A stretch of DNA of 15,724 nt from Caldifarciminota bacterium. GTDB lineage: Bacteria > Hydrothermota > Hydrothermia > S141-80. The notes beneath the pieces were generated by a model that saw only the letters and a list, made by a program, of their open reading frames with translations, made no database searches and had not been told where the DNA came from. Position 1 is the stretch's first letter. Every line of letters starts with the position of its first letter. Shown here in pieces: positions 7,616 through 14,210 of the stretch. The translations under genes were made by a program, and so were the position numbers. The stretch lies in NCBI GenBank assembly GCA_027053375.1, contig JALUJC010000053.1:1-15724 (forward strand). The letters are read 5' to 3'.

Positions 7616-8062
7616 TCAGATGTGCTGTGGGGCGTCCGGGACTTTCTTCACAATTTCTTCCAGAATGTTCATGAATTTCCGTAGTTCATCGGTGGGCAGG
7701 GGATCCAGGAGTTCATGAAGATAGGCGGCACGCTTTTCGAGAATTCGTTGAATGATCAATTCCCCTTTCGGGGTAAGCTTCACCACGGCGGTCCGACGAT
7801 CCTCATCCTTTCTTGTACGACGAACCATGTTGCGTTTTTCCAGACGGTCCAGGATACCGGAGATGGTGCTTTTGGCAAGGTAAAGCTCCTGTGCCAGACT
7901 GGTCTGTGTGGTGGATCCGTGGAAGTAAAGGCGCGAAAGAACCTCAACCTGCGGGGGGGTAAGGTCCATTTCTTCCAGTTCCATCCGGCCTTTTTCGCGG
8001 ACCACCGCTTCAATTTTACGGAGGATCTCCTCAAACCTCCGTGCTTCGTCCCGAATGACCAC
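7616..8062 (-). CDS. MarR-family transcriptional regulator
   Basis: A winged-helix DNA-binding repressor, probably a dimer, usually relieved by a small ligand. I choose GTG at 8062: AAGGAGGT (8075-8068) stands five bases before it and the 148 residues match the MarR length. The open frame continues upstream to an ATG at 8128, but that would add 22 Cys/Arg-rich residues lying within recJ. Seen: dimerisation helix (about 5-30), LTPPQVEVLSRL (34-45), TSLAQEL and the recognition helix around AKSTISGILDRLEKRNMV (63-80), and the wing RRTRKDEDRRTAVVKLTPKG (81-100), where the DxRR of MarR proteins is clear. A C-terminal helix pair closes the dimer interface. The first 11 codons overlap the end of recJ, and murJ follows after three bases. 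The ligand and targets are unknown; self-regulation of this operon is possible. Confidence 0.93.
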   Translation of the reverse strand: MVIRDEARRFEEILRKIEAVVREKGRMELEEMDLTPPQVEVLSRLYFHGSTTQTSLAQELYLAKSTISGILDRLEKRNMVRRTRKDEDRRTAVVKLTPKGELIIQRILEKRAAYLHELLDPLPTDELRKFMNILEEIVKKVPDAPQHI

Positions 8063-9659
8063 GAAAGACCTCCTTGTTTGTTTCCTGAAGGGGTTGAAGC
8101 CGGTACACGCGCAACCCCTCGGGTGCACTTGCCAGGATCACATCCACCCGTGTGGCTGGCGGGTAGAGGGAGAGCAGTCCTTCCGGGTCCAGAAACTCCA
8201 CACCACGGTGGTTCAGCGCCAGGAGATCCTGGATGGAAATGTCCCGGAAGAGCACCCGGAGTTCCACACCGGTTTTTCCCCAGCGATACAGGTCCAGCAC
8301 GAAAGAGGGATCCACGTGTTTCACTTCCAGATCCACGTGTGCATCGGGAGAGATCTCCGTCTGTTTAAAGAAGGATTCCAGTTCTTCCAGGAATTCCGGT
8401 AGATCCCGTGCCTGAAGGCTGAATCCCGATGCGAGACGATGGCCACCATAGTCCAGGAAGAGGTGGGAGAGGGCGTTGAGCAAAATCAGGGAATTTTCGC
8501 CGTAAGGGTACCGCACCTCACCAATCACGATCCCATTCCCCCGACGACCGGTCACGATGGTGGGGAGCTGGAAATGGTCTTTGATCCGGGAAGCGATATA
8601 TCCCAGATATTGCGGCTGTGCTTCAGGAAGATCCACATATACGTACCGACGTACCCTTCCAAGGCGTTTCAGGGCTTCTTCCAGCTGTTGCTGGGACTCC
8701 CGGGTCCATTCCTGGTTGCGTTCCATAAGGATCTGAAGATTGCGTTCGGCGGTGTCGTCGTCCCCGGTGATCAGCACCTCCACAGCAGGGGAGCGACCCT
8801 GATCGGCGTATCCTGCAGAAATCAGGGAAATGAAAGGATAGAGTTCTACGGGATGTCCGCGAAGCCGCTGGTAAGCACGGGTGAAAGGAAAACTTCGGGA
8901 CTGTAAAAGATCTGCCCCGGTATCAACCAGGATGCGGTTTTCAGAGACCAGAGGGACCCGGTCTGCCACCGTTCCCACGGCAGTGTACACAAAAAGTTCA
9001 GGCAGTGTTTCCGCAATGTCCTGGATGGTGAACTGACGGGCGTAGCGGAGGAGCAGCCAGGCCACTTTGAAGGCCACGCCCACGCCTGCAAGGTAGGGAA
9101 AATTGTTCCCCCCCAGTTTGGGGTTAACCACCAGGGTATCCGGGAGTTTTGAGGGGATTTCGTGATGATCGGTAATGATCACCTCCACGCCGATTTCCCG
9201 TGCAAACACCACTTCCTCCGTACTGCTTCCACCAGAGTCCACGGTTACAATCAAACGGATCCCTGCATCCCGGGCTTTACGGATACCGTCTACGGTCAGG
9301 CCATGCCCTTCTTCTCGTTTGGACGGAATGTAATATCCCAGGCGGTCCTCCGGGTGTCCAAGGAAACGGAGTGTGCGCAACAACACCGCTGTGGAGGTGA
9401 AACCATCGGCATCTTCATGCCCCCAGATCCAGATTCCTTCCCGGCGTTTGACGGTTCGAAGAATTGTTTCAACAGCGGGTTTCAGGTTGGGGATGGATTC
9501 CGGATCCACCAGATGTTCCAGGTCGGGGTGAAGTGCAGCCCGGACAAGTTCTGGAGACGTCAACCCCTTCTCCATCAGGAGTGGAATAAGCAGCGGATGC
9601 GCACCAATCTCCCGTCGAAAAAACGCTTCCATTCGTTCATGCTCCTTCGTATGCTTCAT
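8031..9659 (-). CDS. recJ: RecJ-like single-strand DNA exonuclease (DHH/DHHA1)
   Basis: DHH-superfamily nuclease expected to degrade single-stranded DNA 5'-3' in repair, using Mn or Mg. The 542 residues are typical of RecJ (about 550-580). Seen: motif I HEDADGFTS (81-89), motif II VTVDSG (Asp141), DHH at 164-166, AGVGVAFK (191-198), GTVADRVPL (229-237) with Asp233, then DHHA1 with GRRGNG (371-376) and DYGGHRLASGF (403-413). In motif I the first Asp of the usual bacterial DYDADG is His, giving HEDADG, reminiscent of the archaeal GAN/RecJ-like form. The PFG-GNP segment usual after DHHA1 is not recognisable. ATG 9659 has AAAGG six bases before it; ATG 9632 has AAGGAG nine bases before it and is a serious alternative. 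It lies downstream of rnpB on the same strand, with no clear terminator between them. Confidence 0.9.
   Translation of the reverse strand: MKHTKEHERMEAFFRREIGAHPLLIPLLMEKGLTSPELVRAALHPDLEHLVDPESIPNLKPAVETILRTVKRREGIWIWGHEDADGFTSTAVLLRTLRFLGHPEDRLGYYIPSKREEGHGLTVDGIRKARDAGIRLIVTVDSGGSSTEEVVFAREIGVEVIITDHHEIPSKLPDTLVVNPKLGGNNFPYLAGVGVAFKVAWLLLRYARQFTIQDIAETLPELFVYTAVGTVADRVPLVSENRILVDTGADLLQSRSFPFTRAYQRLRGHPVELYPFISLISAGYADQGRSPAVEVLITGDDDTAERNLQILMERNQEWTRESQQQLEEALKRLGRVRRYVYVDLPEAQPQYLGYIASRIKDHFQLPTIVTGRRGNGIVIGEVRYPYGENSLILLNALSHLFLDYGGHRLASGFSLQARDLPEFLEELESFFKQTEISPDAHVDLEVKHVDPSFVLDLYRWGKTGVELRVLFRDISIQDLLALNHRGVEFLDPEGLLSLYPPATRVDVILASAPEGLRVYRLQPLQETNKEVFRGHSGRSTEV
8068..8075 (-). promoter_or_regulatory. 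Ribosome binding site fixing the marR start at GTG 8062
   Basis: AAGGAGGT on the minus strand, a full match to the anti-SD complement, five bases before GTG. It lies within the last codons of recJ. Confidence 0.85.
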
Positions 9660-9697
9660 TGACCACCTTTTTCCATGTGCTGTACACCACCAGAACG
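9660..9697. other. Short spacer between rnpB and recJ
   Basis: 38 bases. It holds the recJ ribosome-site candidate and no convincing terminator or promoter. Confidence 0.6.
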
Positions 9698-10091
9698 CCA
9701 GGGAAGAGGTTCGTAAGCCGAGTTCTGTTTGCGGCGACCATTTCTCTGTCCCGGAAGTTGACCCTCCGGGATCGAGCGGCCTACCCGGGGGACTGGGCGG
9801 GCCACCCGTTCCCCCTGTTTGGCCTTGCTCCGGGCGGGCGGTGACCAGAGCCCTCGCAACAGCGAGAGCCGGGGGCCTCTCACCCCCTCACCCCACCTCA
9901 CGGTGGAGCCGGTGGGCTCTTACCCCACCCTTTCACCCTTACCCTGTACGGGCGGTCTTGTTTCTGTGGCCCTGCCGTCGACCCGGGATCTGGCCCGGGC
10001 CTCCTGGGGGTTACCCAGCACCCTGCCCTACGGAGCTCGGACTTTCCTCCCCCACCGTTCCGTGGGAGCGGTCGCCCGACCTCTTCCCTGG
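9698..10091 (-). ncRNA. rnpB: RNase P RNA, bacterial type A
   Basis: The catalytic RNA that trims the 5' leader of pre-tRNAs, working with the RnpA protein. On the minus strand the conserved blocks appear in order: GAGGAAAGUCCGAGCUCC (CR I), the ACAGAAA block, GGGUAAGGGUGAAA, GUAAGAGCCCACCGG, CCCGGAGCAAGGCCAAACAG with GGGUAGGC of the tRNA-CCA-binding L15 region, and near the end ACAGAACUCGGCUUA (CR V). The two ends form a perfect 12-bp P1 helix (10091-10080 with 9709-9698). The length of about 394 nt is normal for type A. No U-rich terminator follows, so readthrough into recJ is possible. Short open frames across it are spurious. Confidence 0.97.
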
Positions 10092-10100
10092 ACCAAGTGT

Positions 10101-10129
10101 ATTTTAGAAGAGAAACCCCGTTCTGTCAA
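10101..10129 (-). promoter_or_regulatory. rnpB promoter, near-perfect sigma-70 consensus
   Basis: On the minus strand TTGACA (10129-10124) and TAAAAT (10106-10101) are exactly 17 bases apart. The predicted start, near 10094, is two or three bases before the P1 helix of RNase P RNA, which supports both calls. Confidence 0.88.
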
Positions 10130-10174
10130 GTATCTACAGGAGGCACGGCAGTAGATGGTATCCATTGTGGTGAT

Positions 10175-10201
10175 GTTCCAGGAGATGGAACCTTCTGGAA
10201 C
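10175..10201. repeat. Small inverted repeat in the rnpB-nadA intergenic region
   Basis: GTTCCAG (10175-10181) and CTGGAAC (10195-10201) are exact reverse complements, with GGAAC repeated between them. Other pairings (GTTCC with the inner GGAAC) are possible. It could be an operator or chance. The 10092-10327 stretch holds no protein gene; its other contents are listed separately. Confidence 0.3.
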
Positions 10202-10221
10202 GGTTGGATCAAGGTGTTAAG

Positions 10222-10256
10222 AAAAAGAGGGGGCGGGATTGATGATCCCACCCCTC
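10222..10256 (-). terminator. Intrinsic terminator on the minus strand upstream of nadA
   Basis: Read on the minus strand, GAGGGGTGGGAT (10256-10245) pairs with ATCCCGCCCCCTC (10239-10227), with one mismatch or bulge around a five-base loop, and is followed by TTTTT (10226-10222). No minus-strand gene precedes it. On the plus strand the same palindrome overlaps the -35 of the likely nadA promoter. Confidence 0.6.
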
Positions 10257-10267
10257 GACCATACACT
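10239..10267 (+). promoter_or_regulatory. Candidate nadA operon promoter
   Basis: TTGATG (10239-10244) and TACACT (10262-10267), 17 bases apart, would start transcription near 10274 and leave a leader of about 54 bases. The -35 lies in the loop of the 10227-10256 palindrome, so the palindrome could also act as an operator. Confidence 0.5.
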
Positions 10268-10327
10268 ATGAACACACACCGTTGCGTCGTTGAAGACCTC
10301 TGGTTCAGGAAGGAGCAGGTGTAAACG

Positions 10328-11281
10328 ATGAACGAAGGGAAGAAAGTGCAGGCTATACAGGAAGAAATCCTGCGTTTGAAGAAAGAGAAGAATGCGTTGA
10401 TCCTTGCGCACAACTACCAGATTCCTGAAATTCAGGATCTGGCAGACTTTGTGGGGGATTCCCTGGGCCTCGCCCGTCGAGCGCAGGAAACGGATGCGGA
10501 CATCATTGTGTTCTGTGGGGTCGTTTTTATGGCGGAGACCGCCAAGATCCTGAATCCTGAAAAAAAGGTACTGATCCCGTCACTTGATGCAGGGTGTTCT
10601 CTTGTGGACAGCATTTCGCTGGAGGATCTCCGCGCGTGGAAAGCAGAACACCCCGACGCGGTGGTGGTGGGATATGTGAACACTTCCGCAGAAATCAAGG
10701 CGGAATGTGATATCTGTGTGACATCCAGCAACGCCGTGGAGCTTGTCCGGTCCATTCCGGAAGACCGGGAGATCCTGTTCCTTCCGGATATGTTTCTGGG
10801 TGCCTATGTGGCCCGGAAAACAGGAAGGAAGATGCATATCTGGCCCGGGGAATGCCATGTCCATGCACGACTCGGATATCACCGCATCCGTCAGATGCAA
10901 ACGCGCTACCCGGACGCAGAGCTGCTGGTCCATCCGGAATGTGGTTGTTCCACCTCCTGTCTGTATTATGCGGAAAATGGTGATCTGGGTGAGCATGTCC
11001 ATATCCTGTCCACCTCGGGCATGATTCGGAAAGCCAGGGAGACCCGTGCAAAGCGGTTCCTGGTGGCCACCGAAGTAGGGATTCTTCATCCTCTTCGGAA
11101 GGCTGCACCCGATCGGGAGTTTGTCCCTGTGGATGAGGAAGCCATCTGCCCGTATATGAAGAAGATTACCCTGGAGAACCTCCTCACCAGTCTCCGGGAG
11201 GAGGTGTATGAAATTGATGTCCCGGAAAACATACGAACAAAAGCCCTGAAAGCCCTTCAGGCCATGGTGTCTGTGGGGTAG
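10328..11281 (+). CDS. nadA: Quinolinate synthase
   Basis: Condenses iminoaspartate with dihydroxyacetone phosphate to quinolinate, the precursor ring of NAD, using a 4Fe-4S cluster. At 317 residues it is the shorter form known from thermophiles such as Thermotoga. Seen: AHNYQIPEIQDLADFVGDS near the start, then the cluster Cys in the order DAGC (Cys90), WPGEC followed by HVH (Cys176) and EEAICPYMK (Cys274), spaced 86 and 98 as in the family. HPECGCSTS (202-210) is also typical. The ATG at 10328 follows AGGTG by six bases, with AAGGAG a little further upstream. The partner L-aspartate oxidase (nadB) and nadC are not in the window. It is first in the likely operon with the barrel protein, the lipoprotein and maf. 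Confidence 0.97.
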   Translation: MNEGKKVQAIQEEILRLKKEKNALILAHNYQIPEIQDLADFVGDSLGLARRAQETDADIIVFCGVVFMAETAKILNPEKKVLIPSLDAGCSLVDSISLEDLRAWKAEHPDAVVVGYVNTSAEIKAECDICVTSSNAVELVRSIPEDREILFLPDMFLGAYVARKTGRKMHIWPGECHVHARLGYHRIRQMQTRYPDAELLVHPECGCSTSCLYYAENGDLGEHVHILSTSGMIRKARETRAKRFLVATEVGILHPLRKAAPDREFVPVDEEAICPYMKKITLENLLTSLREEVYEIDVPENIRTKALKALQAMVSVG

Positions 11282-11290
11282 GAGGACAGA

Positions 11291-12310
11291 ATGAAGTGTT
11301 GCAAAAACGGATGGAAGGGATGGTGGGTGCTGCTCCTTGCGGGTGGGATGTACGCGGATTCCTTCCAGGCGGGAGGTGTGTTTCTTTTGATCTTCCCGGG
11401 TGCAAAGGCCACCGCCATGGGCGGTGCTTTCAGTGCCGTGGCGGATGATGCGACGGCCGCTTACTATAACCCGGGTTCCATTGCATTTTTTGATCATCTG
11501 GAGACATCCCTGATCCACGCCAGATGGCTGCCCAATCTCGCCCCGGATATGTCCTATGATTTTCTCGGGCTGGTCTATCCCCTGCAGAACAACATGGGCG
11601 TGGCGGGGGTTCACCTGATCTACCTCAATCTTGGAGAGATCGACTATCGGGAGTTCAACGCCATCTGGCGTCCCTTTGATGTGGCGGTGAACCTGACCTA
11701 TGCCTTTCCAGTGACCCCGACGCTCGGGGTCGGGGTGACCGGGAAATTTATCTATTCCTTTCTGGCGCCCGTGGATGTGCTGCGTGCCATTCTGCAGCAG
11801 AACAACGTAAACGGTGGTTCAGCGTCTTCCTTTGCCTTTGATGTGGGTATGCTTTATCAGGCCTTTCCCTGGTTGAGGCTCTCGGCGACGCTGTCCAATC
11901 TGGGATTTGATCTCAAGTACACCTCCATCGGAGAAGGCGATCCCCTGCCCTGGACCCTGCGGGTAGGGGCCGCCTATAAACTCTGGAAGGATGAATACTA
12001 CGATATCACCCTGGCAGCGGATCTACACAAGGTGATTGTGGGAATCACCAATGACCTCCGTCAGTATGGCATTGATACGGTATGGGATGACACCTGGCGG
12101 AGCGTGGGACTGGATCTGACCTATTTTGACTTTGCTTCTCTCCGGGTTGGCTACTTCGAGGATGTGACCGGTGTGCGAAGGGGGATCACCTATGGCGGTG
12201 GTGTGAAACTCAAGAATTTCAAGTTTGACATCGCCGATGATTCCCGCATCTATGCCTATGGGGAGAACAACAACCGGCGGTTTCAGATCACGTACATGCG
12301 GAAGTTCTGA
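11291..12310 (+). CDS. PorV/PorQ-family outer-membrane beta-barrel protein
   Basis: A probable outer-membrane barrel (339 residues). A signal peptide (residues 1-22, basic start, WWVLLLAGG core, cut after YA) is followed by the strongly conserved family motif PGAKATAMGGAFSAVADDATAAYYNP (36-61) found in PorV/PorQ and UPF0164-type proteins. The rest is alternating-hydrophobicity strands rich in Tyr, Gly and Asn, ending in Phe, as outer-membrane barrels do. In Bacteroidetes PorV shuttles type IX secretion cargo, but related proteins occur in many diderms without that system, and no other type IX component is here. AGGAGG lies five bases before ATG 11291, ten bases after nadA. It could instead be a FadL-like uptake porin; the function is not certain. 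Confidence 0.8.
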   Translation: MKCCKNGWKGWWVLLLAGGMYADSFQAGGVFLLIFPGAKATAMGGAFSAVADDATAAYYNPGSIAFFDHLETSLIHARWLPNLAPDMSYDFLGLVYPLQNNMGVAGVHLIYLNLGEIDYREFNAIWRPFDVAVNLTYAFPVTPTLGVGVTGKFIYSFLAPVDVLRAILQQNNVNGGSASSFAFDVGMLYQAFPWLRLSATLSNLGFDLKYTSIGEGDPLPWTLRVGAAYKLWKDEYYDITLAADLHKVIVGITNDLRQYGIDTVWDDTWRSVGLDLTYFDFASLRVGYFEDVTGVRRGITYGGGVKLKNFKFDIADDSRIYAYGENNNRRFQITYMRKF

Positions 12311-12321
12311 GATCAGGGACC

Positions 12322-13605
12322 ATGCGCAAACCATCGGGATTCTGGCAGTGGGTGAGCAGTATCGGGATCCTTCTGCTTCTCCCGGGATGTGGGGCGCGTC
12401 CTGCCGGGCGGGAGATCCCGCTGTGGCATGCCCTTGGAGGGCCTCTGGGCGAGACCCTGCGAGGTATCATTGCGCAATTTAACCAGGAAGAACACCCACC
12501 CATCCCCATCCGGGATGTCCTGATGGGGAATTACGCCACCCTCTCCCAGAAACTGATGGCAGCGGTTTCAGCCGGTCAGCCACCCCGTCTCGCGCAGGTG
12601 TATGAGTCCTGGGTGGGGGAACTGAGAGAGGCCGGAAAACTGGATCCCATCGGCGAGGATTTTCTTCCGGATTCTGTGCTCCAGGACATCTTTCCGGTGT
12701 TCCTTGAAGCCAACCGCTGGGGAGACACCCTGGTTACCTTCCCATTTAACAAGAGTGTTCCGGTACTGTATTATAACAGAGATCTCTTTGATTCCCTGGG
12801 GCTTTCTCCGCCGGCCACCTGGGAGGATTTCCGTGCGGTGGCCCGCACGCTCACGGTTGATGAGAACGGGGATGGCATTCCTGAGCGGTATGGGACGGCT
12901 TTCCCTGTGGATGTCTGGTTGTTCACCATTCTGCTGTACCAGAACGGCGGCCACATTTATGAAGGCGACCGCGTCGCAGTGGCCGACTCTCCAGGTGTAA
13001 AGGCGCTGCAGTTTCTTGTGGACCTGATCCATAAGGACCATGTGGCCTATCTTGCATCGGGCTATCGGCACCAGGACGATTTTGCACTTGGGAAGGTGGG
13101 CATGGTGTTCGGAACCATCGTTTCCTATCAGTTTCTGAAGGATAAACTCACCTTTCATCTGGGGGTGGCGCCCCTTCCTGTGAGCGGCCGGAGGGTGATC
13201 GTGATGGCGGGCACCAATCTGGCGATGTTTCAGGGGGGGGCCCCGGAAGAACGTGCCATTGTGCATCGTTTTCTGCGTTTCTTCCTCCGGCGGGATGTCC
13301 AGGCTCAATGGGTCAGAGGGACGGGGTACCTTCCCCTGCGGCGTTCCGTTCTGGATGCTCCGGAACTGGCTTCCTTTTTTGAGGAGGTCCCGGGGATGAA
13401 AGAAGCCATCCTTCAGGTGGACTATGCGGTGACCGAACCCCGAAGGGCCGTGTGGTTCACCGGACGGCGGTACCTCTCCACGGAGGGACTGGAACCCGCT
13501 TTGCGTGGGGTTCTGTCCCCTGCGCAGGCCCTCAAACGTGCAGCACGTATTCTTCAGAACGATCTGGATCGCCGGAGGGCGCTTGCCCGGCGTGTTCGTC
13601 CATGA
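12322..13605 (+). CDS. ABC-transporter solute-binding lipoprotein, sugar type (family 1)
   Basis: The extracytoplasmic receptor of an ABC importer of the MalE/UgpB type, for sugars, oligosaccharides or glycerol-3-phosphate. The 427 residues are normal. Seen: a signal peptide with lipobox LPGC (lipidated Cys23), LWHALGG near the start, the PFNKSVPVLYYNRDLFDSLGL stretch shared by this family, then PPATWEDFRAVARTL, an Asp/Asn-rich loop DENGDGIPERYG that looks like a calcium-binding loop and is common in these receptors, and a MAGTNLAMF segment for the second lobe. A run of eight G (13233-13240) sits in frame without breaking it. No permease or ATPase gene is adjacent, so it is an orphan here. 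The ATG at 12322 is 11 bases after the barrel gene and has a weak AGGGA site. Its stop overlaps the maf start as ATGA. Confidence 0.9.
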   Translation: MRKPSGFWQWVSSIGILLLLPGCGARPAGREIPLWHALGGPLGETLRGIIAQFNQEEHPPIPIRDVLMGNYATLSQKLMAAVSAGQPPRLAQVYESWVGELREAGKLDPIGEDFLPDSVLQDIFPVFLEANRWGDTLVTFPFNKSVPVLYYNRDLFDSLGLSPPATWEDFRAVARTLTVDENGDGIPERYGTAFPVDVWLFTILLYQNGGHIYEGDRVAVADSPGVKALQFLVDLIHKDHVAYLASGYRHQDDFALGKVGMVFGTIVSYQFLKDKLTFHLGVAPLPVSGRRVIVMAGTNLAMFQGGAPEERAIVHRFLRFFLRRDVQAQWVRGTGYLPLRRSVLDAPELASFFEEVPGMKEAILQVDYAVTEPRRAVWFTGRRYLSTEGLEPALRGVLSPAQALKRAARILQNDLDRRRALARRVRP

Positions 13606-14204
13606 CCTCTCGTCGGACCCTTTACCTGGTGAGTCGTTCTCCCCGGAGGCACATGTTGATGCAGCGTCTAGGGTACACTTTCCAGGTGGTTCCTCCCCGC
13701 TGGAAAGAACCCCGTGTTGAAGAAGTGCTGCCCGAGTATGTGCTTTCCACCGCATGGCGGAAACTTGAGAGCGTGCTCGGGGAAGTCCAGGATCCTCAGG
13801 GGGTGTTTCTTGCGGCAGACACGGTGGTCTGGCAGGAAGGCAAAATCCTCGGGAAGCCCCGGGACATGGAGGAAGCGCGCCGTTGGTTGCGCACCCTCTC
13901 GGGGGTGAGTCACTGGGTTTTCACGGGGCTGGTGGTGTATGATCGTGCCTCAGGAAAACGCTTTCAGGTGCTGGTGAAAACCAAAGTTCGTTTCAAGAAA
14001 CTGACCCACCAGGAGATGGAATGGATACTGGCGCTGGATGATCCTCTGGACAAGGCGGGGGGATATGCCTTCCAGGGGGTTGCAGGACTGTTCGTGGAGT
14101 CCATCGAAGGCAATTTTTACAACATCATTGGACTTCCCATCCCCCACGTGGTGGAGTTGCTCCGGAAAGTGGGCTTTCAACCCAACCTGGATCAGCCCTT
14201 CTGA
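13602..14204 (+). CDS. maf: Maf nucleoside triphosphate pyrophosphatase
   Basis: Hydrolyses non-canonical or modified NTPs, and dTTP/UTP, to the monophosphate in the cytoplasm; it also links to septum control in some bacteria. I place the start at ATG 13602, overlapping the lipoprotein stop as ATGA; an open frame reaches back to 13452 but that part is out-of-frame lipoprotein coding. The 200 residues are the usual length. Seen: LVSRSPRR (9-16), the substrate loop; AADTVV (71-76) with catalytic Asp73; KILGKPRD (81-88); VFTGLVV (106-112); DKAGGYAFQGVAGLF (150-164), typical of the dTTP/UTP branch; and GNFYNIIGLP (170-179). The last 19 bases form one arm, the loop and part of the other arm of a perfect hairpin, and overlap the opposing ATPase gene by 13 bases. 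Confidence 0.97.
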   Translation: MTSRRTLYLVSRSPRRHMLMQRLGYTFQVVPPRWKEPRVEEVLPEYVLSTAWRKLESVLGEVQDPQGVFLAADTVVWQEGKILGKPRDMEEARRWLRTLSGVSHWVFTGLVVYDRASGKRFQVLVKTKVRFKKLTHQEMEWILALDDPLDKAGGYAFQGVAGLFVESIEGNFYNIIGLPIPHVVELLRKVGFQPNLDQPF

Positions 14205-14210
14205 TCCAGG
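14186..14210. terminator. Perfect 10-bp hairpin over the convergent maf/ATPase stops
   Basis: CCTGGATCAG (14186-14195) and CTGATCCAGG (14201-14210) are exact reverse complements around CCCTT. The maf stop (14202-14204) is in one arm and the ATPase stop (14194-14192) in the other. Neither side has a T-run, so it would be a U-poor bidirectional terminator or 3'-end stabiliser. Confidence 0.55.

Larger units (their letters stand above)
10222..10345 (-). ncRNA. Candidate antisense RNA over the nadA leader and start
   Basis: A possible minus-strand promoter, TTCAAA (10380-10375), 17 bases, TATAGC (10357-10352), would start an RNA near 10345. It would end at the intrinsic terminator at about 10222, giving roughly 120 nt that covers the nadA start codon (10328), ribosome site and leader. 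The promoter matches consensus at only four of six bases in each box, so this is speculative. The terminator is the stronger part of the case. Confidence 0.2.

Noticed and set aside
8063..8128. 22-residue N-terminal extension of the MarR regulator
   Set aside because: It overlaps recJ, is Cys/Arg-rich, and lacks the strong ribosome site present before GTG 8062.
9819..10154. Plus-strand open frames of about 90-110 residues, and one on the minus strand at 9656-9901
   Set aside because: They fall in RNase P RNA, whose conserved blocks and P1 helix are clear; the translations are Pro/Arg-rich noise.
10580..11614. 344-residue open frame on the minus strand
   Set aside because: Lies opposite nadA and the barrel gene; no recognisable motif.
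13233..13240. G8 run in the lipoprotein gene as a phase-variation or frameshift site
   Set aside because: The frame stays intact with family-like sequence on both sides, so nothing shows it is used.
13452..13601. N-terminal extension of maf by 50 residues
   Set aside because: It is out-of-frame lipoprotein sequence; ATG 13602 gives the normal Maf start and an ATGA overlap.
12568..13755. 395-residue open frame on the minus strand
   Set aside because: Antisense to the lipoprotein and maf; low-complexity basic translation with no domain.
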